DNA of 44,159 nt, from assembly GCA_022560695.1 (NCBI GenBank), contig JADFSP010000005.1:64296-108454 (forward strand). The letters run 5' to 3'. A model generated the notes under the pieces. It saw nothing but the letters and a program-made list of their open reading frames with translations, was not told the origin of the DNA and did no database searches. The position numbers were made by a program, and so were the translations under genes. Positions 16,244-25,107 of this stretch are shown piece after piece (position 1 is the stretch's first letter; the number at the start of each line of letters is the position of its first letter). The stretch comes from Pseudomonadota bacterium. Its GTDB lineage: Bacteria; Pseudomonadota; Gammaproteobacteria; Steroidobacterales; Woeseiaceae.

Positions 16244-18985
16244 CTAACCGGTATTTTGCAAGCCCTGTGCAATGCCATTCACGCTTGCCAGCAACGCGGT
16301 GCGCAATTTTTCGTTCTCGCGGCCCGTTTCCCGCCATCGGGCCAGAAGATCCACCTGCATCAGACTCATCGGGTCGACGTACGGATTACGCAACATGATG
16401 GCCCGCTGTAGCGTAACGTCACCCTCGAGCAATGCTTCATGCTCCGAGTATTCGAGGATGAGGTCCTGGGTCAGTTGATGCTCTTTTTTGATGATCGGAT
16501 AAAACTCATCGTGCAATTCTCCCGCGAGTGCCGAGTACAGCTCTGCGATGCCGAGATCGGATTTCGCAAGCACCATTTCGACGTCGGCGGTCAGGCCGCG
16601 CATGAAGTACCACTGGATGAACATTTCGCGGAACTCGCGATCATCGAACTGCTCGGCCGCCCTGGCAAGTCCGGTGCCAAAGCCGTACCAACCCGGCAGA
16701 ACAAACCTGGCTTGCGCCCATGCGAATACCCACGGGATTGCGCGGAGATCCTGAATGCCGCTTTGTGAGCGACGCGAAGAGGGCCGTGAGCCGATACGCA
16801 TCTGCTCGATCAAATCAATTGGCGTCGCCTTGCGAAAGTACTCGTAAAAACCCTTCGTCTCGTAGACGAGCAAACGGTACGCGCGGCGGCTTTCATCTGC
16901 GATCACATCCATCATCGAATGCCATTCAGGCTTGTCGTTGCCGTGATGTCGCGGCAACGCCGTCGCAAGGGCGACCGAACCCGTCGCCTGTTCGAGCGTG
17001 CGCAGCGCAATGCCCCGCAAACCGTATTTCTCGTTGATGATTTCGCCTTGCTCCGTCACTCGCAGCCGGCCATTGACAGTGCCGGGCGGAGCGCTGAGCA
17101 CGGCCACATGCGTCTTGCTGCCACCCCGGCTGATAGTGCCGCCGCGCCCATGAAACAACGTCAGTTCGATGCCCAGCGCCTGAACCGTTTCGACCAACGC
17201 GATCTGTGCGTTTTGCAAGGCCCATCGTGCAGACGCCAGGCCACTGTCTTTGTTGCTGTCCGAATAGCCGATCATGACCGTCTGCCGATCGTCCCGCGAT
17301 TTCAGATGTTCGCGATAAAGGTCGATGGCCAGCAGTGTGTCCAGTATTCGCGGTCCATTCGTCAGGTCGTCGACAGTCTCGAGCAACGGGGCGATGTCCA
17401 GCGGAACCTCACCGCGGCGACCGTGAAGTTCGCCCCACTGCGCAAGCAGCAACACGGACAAAACGTCATCCGGTCCCTGCGTCATGCTGACAATGAAAGG
17501 GCCGATGGCACTCGGGCCGTTCTTGCGGCGGCAGGAGGCGATTGCCTGAAACACGGCGATCGTCTTGCGCGCCAGCGTACTCTGGGTGAGCGGCGCACTC
17601 TCCCGCCCTCGAATCGCCTCGACGATTCTCGCGGTACGGTCCGCTGCCGACCATTCGAGCCAGTCATCCTCGCCGAGGCACTCGCCGACGACTTGACGAT
17701 GAACTTCAGCGTCCTGGCGCACGTCCAGTGTGACGAGGTGAAAGCCGAAGGTCTCGATTCGGCGCACGAGCCGCCGCACGGCAAACAGGCCTGCATGCTC
17801 ACCGTGGTTTGCGCTCAGGCTGTCGATCAGCAGTTGAATGTCTGATCGAAATTCCTCGACCGTTTCATACGGGAAGGCTTCGTCGTCGAAAGTCGATTGC
17901 AGGCGCTGCTGTACGAGGCGCAGAAAAACCCGGTACGGCATATCGCGGTGGCGCGCCGGCACGTCGTGGTAGGCGTTCGGAAACACACCAAGGTATTCCT
18001 TCGTCTTCGCGAGTATCTCGTCGCTGACCTTTACACGACTCGAGGACTGGCTGAGCTTGGTCGAGAGCGCGCCGCACTCGTTGTAGTAAAGATCGAGAAT
18101 CAGTGAACGTTGTCGTGCCACGGTTTCCCGAATCGTCTTCGCGTTGACGTTTGGGTTGCCGTCCATGTCGCCGCCGACCCAGGACGCGAAATGCAGCAGG
18201 CTTGGCACCTTGAGTCTCTTGCCGTCGTCTCCGAAAATTCGCACCGCAGCGTTTTCGATGTCTTCGTAGAACGGTGGCATCGCGCGATACAGGACATCGG
18301 TGACGAAAAATAGTACATGTTCGAGTTCGTCGGCGACCGTCATCTGCTCGGATGGATGCTCATCGGTCTGCCAGCCCGTCGTCACCAGCAAACGAATATT
18401 TTCGAAGGCGGCGGTCGTTTCCTGCGGCGTCATCGTGGGGTTCAGCATGTCGATGAGGTGCCGGACGATATTCTGTTCCTTGCGCAGAATCGTGCGCCGC
18501 GTCGGCTCGGTCGGGTGCGCCGTGAACACCGGCTCGATGCGCAGGGAATCGATTAGTTTCTGCAGGCCGTCAATGTCCATGCCGGACGCTTTGAGCTTGA
18601 CGAGCGTGTCCTCGAGGCCGCCAGGTTGATACATGCCGACGTCTCTCAGGTATTCGCGACGGCGCCGAATTCGATGCACCTTTTCGGCCGTGTTCACCAT
18701 TTGAAAGTAGGTGGAAAAACTGCGAATGACTTGCAGTGCAAGTTCGGGATCGAGATTCCCGACGAGCTGTGCCAGCTCCTCGCCGGGCTTTTCATTATCC
18801 TCGCGACGTCGGATCGAGCGCAGCCTGGCGTTTTCCACGAACTCGAACAGCTCGTCACCACCCTGCTCACGAATCAACTCGCCGACAAGCGCCCCGAGCA
18901 TGCGCACGTCATCGCGCAGCGACTGATCCTTTTCCTCGAACGTAATGTCCTGGCGGCGCAAGATCTTGTGCTTCTTGTTGCCCAT
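16244..18985 (-). CDS. ppc: Phosphoenolpyruvate carboxylase
   Basis: Ppc carboxylates PEP to oxaloacetate, replenishing the TCA cycle. The 913-aa protein has VFTAHPTEPTRRTIL with the catalytic histidine, SWVGGDMDGNPNVN, GYSDSNKDSG, LFHGRGGTISRGG, and ends with the invariant QNTG carboxy-terminus. I take ATG 18985 (MGNKKHKILRRQDITFEEKD). The frame is open further upstream, into the yajQ region, without homology. It lies 25 bp after yajQ on the same strand and is probably co-transcribed. Large ORFs on the opposite strand are codon-bias shadows. Confidence 0.97.
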   Translation of the reverse strand: MGNKKHKILRRQDITFEEKDQSLRDDVRMLGALVGELIREQGGDELFEFVENARLRSIRRREDNEKPGEELAQLVGNLDPELALQVIRSFSTYFQMVNTAEKVHRIRRRREYLRDVGMYQPGGLEDTLVKLKASGMDIDGLQKLIDSLRIEPVFTAHPTEPTRRTILRKEQNIVRHLIDMLNPTMTPQETTAAFENIRLLVTTGWQTDEHPSEQMTVADELEHVLFFVTDVLYRAMPPFYEDIENAAVRIFGDDGKRLKVPSLLHFASWVGGDMDGNPNVNAKTIRETVARQRSLILDLYYNECGALSTKLSQSSSRVKVSDEILAKTKEYLGVFPNAYHDVPARHRDMPYRVFLRLVQQRLQSTFDDEAFPYETVEEFRSDIQLLIDSLSANHGEHAGLFAVRRLVRRIETFGFHLVTLDVRQDAEVHRQVVGECLGEDDWLEWSAADRTARIVEAIRGRESAPLTQSTLARKTIAVFQAIASCRRKNGPSAIGPFIVSMTQGPDDVLSVLLLAQWGELHGRRGEVPLDIAPLLETVDDLTNGPRILDTLLAIDLYREHLKSRDDRQTVMIGYSDSNKDSGLASARWALQNAQIALVETVQALGIELTLFHGRGGTISRGGSKTHVAVLSAPPGTVNGRLRVTEQGEIINEKYGLRGIALRTLEQATGSVALATALPRHHGNDKPEWHSMMDVIADESRRAYRLLVYETKGFYEYFRKATPIDLIEQMRIGSRPSSRRSQSGIQDLRAIPWVFAWAQARFVLPGWYGFGTGLARAAEQFDDREFREMFIQWYFMRGLTADVEMVLAKSDLGIAELYSALAGELHDEFYPIIKKEHQLTQDLILEYSEHEALLEGDVTLQRAIMLRNPYVDPMSLMQVDLLARWRETGRENEKLRTALLASVNGIAQGLQNTG

Positions 18986-19010
18986 GGCAGCGGATTGCCT
19001 CGACGCAGTG

Positions 19011-19493
19011 CTAGTCGCGAAAGTTCTCGTACTGCAGCGGCAGGTTGACGTCGGCCTCCTTGAGCAGGGCAATGACGTCCTGCAGAACATCGCGCTTCTT
19101 ACCGCTGACCCTGAGCTTGTCGCCCTGAATCGCCGTCTGAACCTTCAGTTTGCTGCCCTTGATCATCTTGACGAGCTTTCTGGCGAGGTCGGCCTCGATG
19201 CCGCGGCGCAGGATCACCTTCTGCCGTGCTTCGCTGCCGCTGAGTTCCGCCTCCTGCTCTTCCATGCAGCCGATGTCGACGCTGCGTTTCGCGAGCTTCT
19301 GTCGCAGGATGTCCAGCATCTGCTTCAGCTGAAAGTCGCTTTGAGTCGTCAGGGTTATGACCTGGGCGTCGAGCTCGAACTTCGACCCCGTGCCCTTGAA
19401 GTCGAATCGGGTATGCACTTCACGATTGGCCTGATCCACGGCATTGCTGGCTTCGTGAGCATCGAAGTCGCTGACTACGTCAAATGAAGGCAT
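19011..19493 (-). CDS. yajQ: YajQ-family nucleotide-binding protein (UPF0234)
   Basis: The 160-aa protein starts MPSFDVVSDFDAHEASNAVD and has the diagnostic DFKGTGSKFEL, ILRRGIEADLARKLVKMIK and IQGDKLRVSGKKRDVLQ stretches. It consists of two ferredoxin-like halves. Family members bind RNA/nucleotides, and in Xanthomonas and Pseudomonas a YajQ homologue binds cyclic di-GMP and acts with an LysR regulator. That is known of the family and not shown here, although a GGDEF/EAL protein is encoded at 30087-32195. It lies directly upstream of ppc on the same strand. Confidence 0.95.
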   Translation of the reverse strand: MPSFDVVSDFDAHEASNAVDQANREVHTRFDFKGTGSKFELDAQVITLTTQSDFQLKQMLDILRQKLAKRSVDIGCMEEQEAELSGSEARQKVILRRGIEADLARKLVKMIKGSKLKVQTAIQGDKLRVSGKKRDVLQDVIALLKEADVNLPLQYENFRD

Positions 19494-19680
19494 TGCTTGA
19501 TCCTCTTTTCAGGGCCAGCGAATGTGGCGACGGACGGGAAGATTACCCGAGCGACGTCCGGGCGTCGGGACAATAGCAAAAACTCGGCAGGCTGCCCAGA
19601 TAGTTCGGCGGTAGTCAGGCTTCAGACGATCGAAAATACGGGCATCGCGAAGCTCACTAAACGTCCAGGGAAGGCACGTA

Positions 19681-20823
19681 ATGTCAGGAGATCTTGCGGC
19701 AGCCGCAGCGCCGTTTACAGCCGGAGAAGCAGAGGTCACTGACGCGCCGTCACGCCGGGCGGACGCACAACGCCTGTGCCGGCAATTGCAGCTCGCGGGC
19801 GTCGAGTTGATCACGCCACGTGATTCTGGCACAGCGGTCGGCGGTGGCGTGCCGCTCGATGTCGCCTCCGGTTCCCAAGCATTGTTGCCGGATACGATGC
19901 CGCGCGTTCGGGAAGCGAGTCTCAGCGATGGACACAGCTATGTGCTTGCGGCCGCCGACCGTTTTCGTTCGCATGAAAACACCGCGTCGAGCGGGGATCA
20001 CGATCGATTTTGGGCCGGGCTCTGGCAGCGGCAGGCAGCGTCGCGAACGCACCTTATGCTGGCGCCCGACGTCATGCCTCAGTGTCCGCTGCTGTCGGTC
20101 GAAACCGCGACGGCCATACTACCGGCGCTGGGCATTCAGGTGCCGCCAGAGACATCCTGGCTCGTGATGCGGCTGGATGTGACGCGTTTCGCTGATGCGA
20201 AGGGAGTACTGCAGGAAACCGTGCTCGAGCAGGCATTGCACAGCTGCGTCGACGCAGGCGATGCGCTGCATGACGCTGCGAGCTGGCCAACATCGGCGAT
20301 GCGGCAGGATGCCAGCCTGAACCGCCGCCTCGCGATACAAATCACGGGTCTCGGAGACCTCGTCGAGCTGCGCAGAATCGATCCATGCCACGTGGAGGCA
20401 CTGAAAAACCTCGATGAGTTGCTGCGCTGGGCGCGCTCGACGTTACAGGCAAGGTCGCATCTCATCGCGAAATCGGCGGGGCGCCTGCCGGCGATCGAAC
20501 AAAGCGATCCGAGCCGGCTGTTGCCATGCGCTGTTGCCCGTGAGGACTGGCGGCAGCGCTGGCGGCATACCGCCGCTGAGACGGCCGTCAGACACCGCAA
20601 TCTTCTGGTCTTGTCACCGTGGTCGATCTTCCCGACGCGCCACCTTGCCGACTATCGATACGCGGATTTGCTGCCGATATTGCTGCACGCAGACGCTTGC
20701 GCCGTACAGCGATCGGTGTCGCTCGCACAGTGGAACATCAATGAATTCAAACGTTTCAATCGACGCGCGTGGGCCGTGTTGCAGCAGCGATGCGCCGCAA
20801 CACTGATTGCGAAAGGGGTATGA
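19681..20823 (+). CDS. Unrecognised 380-aa protein
   Basis: I do not recognise this protein. The ATG at 19681 has AGGGAAGG a few bases upstream. The N-terminal 60 residues are alanine-rich and probably disordered. The middle (about 135-245) and C-terminal parts look folded and conserved-like: PRLLPCAVARED-type motif at DPSRLLPCAVAREDWRQRW, then RHRNLLVLSPWSIFP, ADYRYADLLPILLHADAC and WNINEFKRFNRRAWAVLQQR. No signal peptide, membrane segment, P-loop or cysteine cluster is seen, so a cytosolic protein is likely. It is divergent from yajQ across a 187-bp gap with no strong promoter. The SLC13-type transporter gene follows on the same strand. Confidence 0.75.
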   Translation: MSGDLAAAAAPFTAGEAEVTDAPSRRADAQRLCRQLQLAGVELITPRDSGTAVGGGVPLDVASGSQALLPDTMPRVREASLSDGHSYVLAAADRFRSHENTASSGDHDRFWAGLWQRQAASRTHLMLAPDVMPQCPLLSVETATAILPALGIQVPPETSWLVMRLDVTRFADAKGVLQETVLEQALHSCVDAGDALHDAASWPTSAMRQDASLNRRLAIQITGLGDLVELRRIDPCHVEALKNLDELLRWARSTLQARSHLIAKSAGRLPAIEQSDPSRLLPCAVAREDWRQRWRHTAAETAVRHRNLLVLSPWSIFPTRHLADYRYADLLPILLHADACAVQRSVSLAQWNINEFKRFNRRAWAVLQQRCAATLIAKGV

Positions 20824-20935
20824 ACTAAGATACGGTCTCCAAGCGAGACGTTTTCAAAAGGCTGCTGGTCGGGGGGGCTTGCCGCCGAGCGATCGTAAAG
20901 TCGTTCTCTGGCGCAATCGAAATCGAGGGGGCGTA

Positions 20936-22774
20936 TTGCATCCGATAACACTTGACGCTCACGGCATCGCGGTTTTGATCCTGACCGTCGTCGCGTTATT
21001 TCTGTTTACACGCGATCGTATTCCGCTGGAGTCATCATCGCTTGCGATCCTGATCGTTCTGATCGCGGGATTTCAGCTATTTCCGTACTTGCGCGATGGC
21101 GAACGAGTCCTCGCGCCCGTGGATTTTTTTGCGGGCTTCGGCAATGAAGCGCTGATCACGATATGCGCATTGATGATGGTGGGCAAGGCGCTGGAAACGA
21201 CGGGCGCGCTGCAGCCACTCGCAAATGTGGTTGCTCGTGCGTGGTCGATAAGGCCCGTTCTCGCACTCATTACCACGCTGGTCGCCGCCGCGGTCTTGAG
21301 CGCGTTCATGAACAACACGCCGATCGTTGTGTTGTTGATGCCGATCCTCGTCGGCGTATCGTTGCGTGCAAAGTTTCCGGTGTCGGGGGTCATGCTGCCG
21401 ATGGGTCTTGCAACAATTATCGGCGGCATGTCGACGACGATCGGCACCTCGACAAATCTGCTCGTTGTCGGCATATCACGGGATCTCGGCATGCACCAGT
21501 TCAGCATGTTCGAGTGGGTAATGCCGGTTGCCATCGTCGGCGGTGCAGGCGTGCTGTTCCTCTGGCTGGTTGCGCCGCGGCTGCTGCCGGATCGTACTCC
21601 GCCGATGGCGGATACGTCACCGCGGATCTTCAGCGCCCAATTGCATGTCAGGGAGGGTGGCTTTGCCGACGGCAAGACGCTCTCGGAGGTGTTGGCCAAG
21701 GCAGACGGTCAGATGCGCATCGACAAGATCCAGCGCAGCGAATCACTGTTTCTTGCGAAGCTTCCGTCGGTCACGTTCCAGCCCGGTGATCGACTGTTCG
21801 TCAAGGATTCGCCCGAGAATCTGAAGCACTATGAGCAACTTCTCGGAGCTACTCTCTTCAATATCTCGGACATCGAACATCCGGTCGATGAAGAGACGCC
21901 GCTGCGGGCAGAGGGGCAACAGCTGGCAGAGGTGGTCGTGACGCGTGGTTCGCCGTTGCATCTTCGTACCCTGACGGCGGCGCGCTTCAGCGTCAGCTAT
22001 GGCCTGTTGCCGCTGGCGCTGCACCGGGCGCGGGCACCCAGTTCGCAGGTGACCAGCGACCTGAATTCGATCCGCCTGCGCGCAGGGGATGTACTGCTGG
22101 TACAGGGATCGGACGAGGCGATCAGCAACCTCAAAGACAGCGGCTCCATGCTCGTCCTCGACGGGACGACGAAGCTGCCGCATACACATCGGGCCAAGCG
22201 GGCGTTGGCGGTCATGGCATTGGTCGTGTTGGCTGCCGCCCTCGGCATCGTGCCGATATCCGTCAGCGCGCTGATCGGACTCGGGCTCATGATCGCGACC
22301 GGCTGCCTGAACTGGCGCGATGCCGCAAACGCACTATCAACTCCCGTTGTCCTGATCATCGTTACGAGCCTGGCGCTAGGTAAGGCGCTCATGGGAACGG
22401 GCATGACGGAATATCTCGCGCACAGTTTTGTCATCCTGACCTCGGCGTTGCCGACACCGATGATACTCAGTGCATTTCTGTTGCTCATGACGTTGATGAC
22501 GAACGTGGTCACCAATAATGCCGCGGCGGTCATTGGCACGCCGATTGCGATTGGCATCGCACAGCAACTCAACGTTAGTCCGGAGCCGTTCATCCTCGCC
22601 GTTCTGTTCGGCGCGAACATGAGCTTCGCGACACCGTACGGCTACCAGACCAACCTCCTTATTCTGAGCGCCGGCGGATACAAATTTTCAGACTTCCTGC
22701 GTGTAGGCATTCCACTGACAATCATCATGTGGATCGGCTTTTCGATCATTCTTCCCATGCTCTACGAGTTATAA
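20936..22774 (+). CDS. SLC13-family permease with two internal RCK-C (TrkA-C) domains
   Basis: The protein (about 612 aa) has an N-terminal membrane half including LNNTPIV-type motif AFMNNTPIVVLLMP and a GGMSTTIGTSTNLLVVG loop. A soluble middle with two RCK-C-like segments follows, around GKTLSEVLAKADGQ...FQPGDRLFVKDS and LAEVVVTRGSPL...RAGDVLLVQGSDE. The C-terminal membrane half has TNVVTNNAAAVIGTPIA and FATPYGYQTNLLI. This fits the divalent-anion:sodium symporter (SLC13/ArsB-like) group, which carries sulfate, dicarboxylates or similar anions. The start is uncertain: TTG 20936 after a GGGGG stretch is chosen because the membrane segment begins soon after. The frame is open to 20807, overlapping the previous gene. 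Substrate is unknown. Confidence 0.85.
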   Translation: MHPITLDAHGIAVLILTVVALFLFTRDRIPLESSSLAILIVLIAGFQLFPYLRDGERVLAPVDFFAGFGNEALITICALMMVGKALETTGALQPLANVVARAWSIRPVLALITTLVAAAVLSAFMNNTPIVVLLMPILVGVSLRAKFPVSGVMLPMGLATIIGGMSTTIGTSTNLLVVGISRDLGMHQFSMFEWVMPVAIVGGAGVLFLWLVAPRLLPDRTPPMADTSPRIFSAQLHVREGGFADGKTLSEVLAKADGQMRIDKIQRSESLFLAKLPSVTFQPGDRLFVKDSPENLKHYEQLLGATLFNISDIEHPVDEETPLRAEGQQLAEVVVTRGSPLHLRTLTAARFSVSYGLLPLALHRARAPSSQVTSDLNSIRLRAGDVLLVQGSDEAISNLKDSGSMLVLDGTTKLPHTHRAKRALAVMALVVLAAALGIVPISVSALIGLGLMIATGCLNWRDAANALSTPVVLIIVTSLALGKALMGTGMTEYLAHSFVILTSALPTPMILSAFLLLMTLMTNVVTNNAAAVIGTPIAIGIAQQLNVSPEPFILAVLFGANMSFATPYGYQTNLLILSAGGYKFSDFLRVGIPLTIIMWIGFSIILPMLYEL

Positions 22775-22808
22775 GCGGCGCTGTTCGCCGGCGCAGCGTT
22801 GATGCAAC

Positions 22809-22837
22809 TTGACGATTGCGACCGGGGGCGGTATTAC
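22809..22837 (+). promoter_or_regulatory. Likely trp operon promoter
   Basis: TTGACG (22809-22814) and TATTAC (22832-22837) are 17 bp apart, a good sigma-70 fit. The predicted start of transcription, near 22844, would fall almost at the leader-peptide ATG (22846). The leader peptide would then be translated from a leaderless or nearly leaderless message, unless another promoter lies upstream. No TrpR-like operator is recognised. Confidence 0.5.
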
Positions 22838-22845
22838 TCATATCC

Positions 22846-22908
22846 ATGATGACTCGGCAGATCAATGACCGCTGGTGGCTGCTCGCACAGGAGGGGGCGG
22901 CTGGCTGA
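22846..22908 (+). CDS. trpL: trp leader peptide
   Basis: A 20-codon ORF, too short for ordinary gene finding, encodes MMTRQINDRWWLLAQEGAAG. Two adjacent Trp codons lie at 22873-22878. It sits between a promoter and a terminator hairpin upstream of trpE, the arrangement expected for ribosome-mediated attenuation. When charged tRNA-Trp is scarce, a ribosome would stall at the tandem Trp codons and favour an alternative RNA fold. The first ATG (22846) and second ATG (22849) are both possible starts; GGGGGCGG lies about 15 bp upstream. Confidence 0.85.
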   Translation: MMTRQINDRWWLLAQEGAAG

Positions 22909-22937
22909 CTGGTAGCTGAGGAAAAGAACACCAACGG

Positions 22938-22969
22938 CCCATCTCCGCCAGCGTGGAGATGGGTTTTTT
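22938..22969 (+). terminator. trp attenuator (Rho-independent terminator)
   Basis: CCCATCTCC (22938-22946) and GGAGATGGG (22955-22963) form a perfect 9-bp stem around an 8-nt loop, followed by six T (22964-22969). It begins 29 bp after the trpL stop. A competing pairing could form between GCTGGC at the end of trpL (22900-22905) and GCCAGC in the terminator loop (22947-22952). That is only 6 bp, so the exact antiterminator is not settled. Confidence 0.88.
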
Positions 22970-22971
22970 CG

Positions 22972-23097
22972 TGTAGGAGGGCCTTTCCGGTCAGGACGAC
23001 CTTATGTCGCGGAGCACAGGGATGTGCGAGAGCGACCAGGCCCGATCGGCCGGCACGGTGCAATGTAAGAACTGCAGGAGCGGCTTTAGCCGCGATT
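22972..23097. repeat. Cluster of REP-like repeats between the trp attenuator and trpE
   Basis: Three modules are seen. 22972-23046 starts TGTAGGAGGGCCTTT and contains the palindrome GTCGCGGAGCACA..TGTGCGAGAGCGAC (23006-23036); it recurs at 29951-30079. 23048-23069 (GGCCGGCACGGTGCAATGTA AG) recurs at 29926-29947. 23074-23097 holds the short palindrome GCGGCTTTAGCCGC (23080-23093), which resembles the GTAGGAGCGGC...GCCGCGA REP family common in Pseudomonas and Xanthomonas. The cluster adds about 125 bp of structured, apparently non-coding leader in front of trpE. The rest of the 345-bp gap from 22775 is the leader region described separately. Confidence 0.8.
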
Positions 23098-23119
23098 TTA
23101 ATCAGCAAAGACGAACCGC

Positions 23120-24505
23120 ATGCAAGCACCATTCGACATTGCTGCAGATCTCGATACGCCGGTCTCGGCGTATCTGAAGCTGCGCCCGCTTGGCCCGCGC
23201 TTTCTGCTCGAAAGCGTAGAGGGCGGCGAGCGGCTTGCCCGCTACTCGTTTCTCGGTTTCGGCGACGCGCTCGAAGTGCGCATGGACAGCGAAGCGTTGT
23301 ACATGAACGGCAAAGCCGGCGCTCGGCCCGACAGCCAACAGGCTTATCTGGACGCTCTGCGCGCAGCGCTTGCCGCCGCGCCACGCCTGCAGCCCGAGGT
23401 TGACGGTCTGCCGTTCGCGGGCGGGCTCGTCGGCGTCTCCGGCTATGACGTCGTCAGGTTGTTCGAACGGCTGCCACGGAACACGGCGCCACAGACGAGC
23501 GTGCCCGATGCAGCATTCGTCGCGCCGGCGTCAATCCTGGTCTTCGATCATCTGACACGTCGAATCGCGTTATTGCACGATGGATCCGAGACCGAGAGAC
23601 GTCAGCTTCGCGAAGAGGTCATCGTCCGGCTCCGCGGCTCCATACCGGAGAACAACGAAGAAGTGAAGATTGCGGCGGCGGCCGCGAGTCTGACCAGGGA
23701 CGAATATTCGGATCGCGTCAAGGCCTGCAAGGAGTACATTGCGGCCGGCGACATTTACCAGGTCGTCTTATCCGTGTTGTTTCGCGGCAAGACGAACGTG
23801 TCGCCGTTCGAGGTCTACCGCGCAACGCGTCTCCTTAACCCATCGCCGTACATGTTCTTTCTCGACTTCGGTGACGTGCAGGTCGTCGGCTCGTCGCCGG
23901 AGGCGCTCGTGCGCCTGCAGGGCAACACGGCCTCTCTGCGCCCAATTGCGGGCACGCAGCCGCGAGGCAACACGCGCGAGGAAGATGCCGCGAACGAAAA
24001 AGCCCTGCTCGCCGACCCCAAGGAGGCGGCCGAGCATGTCATGTTGGTGGATCTTGCGCGCAATGATCTTGGCCGCGTTGCCCGTCCGGGGTCTGTTCGC
24101 GTCGATCCGTATCGAGCGATCGAGCGGTACAGTCATGTCATGCACATCGTCAGCGGCGTACAGGGCGAGCTCGGGGAAGCTTACGACCAGTTCGATTTGT
24201 TCGCCGCAAGTTTTCCGGCGGGTACGCTTGTCGGGGCGCCGAAAGTGCGCGCGATGGAGGTCATCGAGGAGATGGAACAGGTGGGGCGCGGACTCTACGC
24301 CGGCACGGCAGGCTATTTCGGTGTTACAGGGGATATGGATCAGGCGATCACGATTCGCACACTGGTATTTTCCGGTGACGAATACAGTTTTCAGGCAGGC
24401 GCGGGAATTGTTGCCGACTCGGTGCCCGAGCGGGAGTATGAGGAAGTACTGGCCAAGAGCGCCATACTCCGGCGCGCGCTGCAAATTGCCGGGGACGGTT
24501 TGTGA
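23120..24505 (+). CDS. trpE: Anthranilate synthase component I
   Basis: TrpE (461 aa) makes anthranilate from chorismate using ammonia supplied by TrpG. The N-terminal [18 protein letters not shown] contains the LLES motif linked to tryptophan feedback binding. The catalytic domain shows [68 protein letters not shown] and [12 protein letters not shown]. The protein is slightly shorter than the usual roughly 490-500 aa, mostly before the catalytic domain. It is the first gene of a seven-gene operon, 150 bp after the attenuator. Confidence 0.97.
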   Translation: MQAPFDIAADLDTPVSAYLKLRPLGPRFLLESVEGGERLARYSFLGFGDALEVRMDSEALYMNGKAGARPDSQQAYLDALRAALAAAPRLQPEVDGLPFAGGLVGVSGYDVVRLFERLPRNTAPQTSVPDAAFVAPASILVFDHLTRRIALLHDGSETERRQLREEVIVRLRGSIPENNEEVKIAAAAASLTRDEYSDRVKACKEYIAAGDIYQVVLSVLFRGKTNVSPFEVYRATRLLNPSPYMFFLDFGDVQVVGSSPEALVRLQGNTASLRPIAGTQPRGNTREEDAANEKALLADPKEAAEHVMLVDLARNDLGRVARPGSVRVDPYRAIERYSHVMHIVSGVQGELGEAYDQFDLFAASFPAGTLVGAPKVRAMEVIEEMEQVGRGLYAGTAGYFGVTGDMDQAITIRTLVFSGDEYSFQAGAGIVADSVPEREYEEVLAKSAILRRALQIAGDGL

Positions 24506-25107
24506 TGCCGGGCAAAAAAACCTTTGATGTTGTGCGCATGCTGTTGATCGATAATTACGATTCGTTCACGTATAACCTCGTGCAGGCGTTCGCCGCGGAA
24601 GGCGCTGATGTCATGGTCTACCGTAATGATGCGATTACGACGAAGGAGGCGTTGGCGCTGGCGCCGACACACCTCGTTATTTCCCCGGGCCCCGGTCGCC
24701 CGGAGGATGCCGGCGTATCGCTGGCCATGATTGCGGCGTTCGCCAATCACGTTCCCGTGCTGGGAGTCTGTCTCGGGCACCAATGCCTCGTGCAGCACTT
24801 CGGTGGTGCAATCGTTCGTGCGGAACGTCTCATGCACGGCAAGACCTCGATGGTCGATCACGACGGCAAATCGATTTATGCAGGTCTGCCGCAGCCGTTT
24901 GAAGTTGGTCGCTATCATTCGCTGTGCGTGGAGAAAAAATCGCTGCCCGAGGAGCTCGAGCTGGCGGCGCAAACGGATCGGGAAGAGATCATGGGCGTTC
25001 GCCACCGGGAGCTGCCTCTCGAGGGCGTGCAGTTTCATCCGGAAAGTGTGTTGACACCTGATGGCGAGCGCTTGATGACGAACTTCCTGCGGATGACAAA
25101 AGCATGA
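24505..25107 (+). CDS. trpG: Anthranilate synthase component II (glutamine amidotransferase)
   Basis: TrpG is a class I glutamine amidotransferase that passes ammonia to Trp[16 protein letters not shown], the [11 protein letters not shown] oxyanion region, the nucleophile Cys in [15 protein letters not shown] and the His-Glu pair in VQFHPESVL are all present. The ATG at 24505 shares a base with the trpE stop (TGATG) and has GGGGA about 10 bp upstream, giving 200 aa. The internal ATG at 24538 would give the more usual N-terminus but lacks a ribosome-binding site. The 3' end overlaps trpD by 4 bp. It is not fused to TrpE or TrpD. Confidence 0.96.
   Translation: MPGKKTFDVVRMLLIDNYDSFTYNLVQAFAAEGADVMVYRNDAITTKEALALAPTHLVISPGPGRPEDAGVSLAMIAAFANHVPVLGVCLGHQCLVQHFGGAIVRAERLMHGKTSMVDHDGKSIYAGLPQPFEVGRYHSLCVEKKSLPEELELAAQTDREEIMGVRHRELPLEGVQFHPESVLTPDGERLMTNFLRMTKA

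Noticed and set aside
16919..17845. 308-codon plus-strand frame opposite ppc
   Set aside because: Entirely antisense to conserved ppc motifs, with composition typical of a GC-rich shadow frame.
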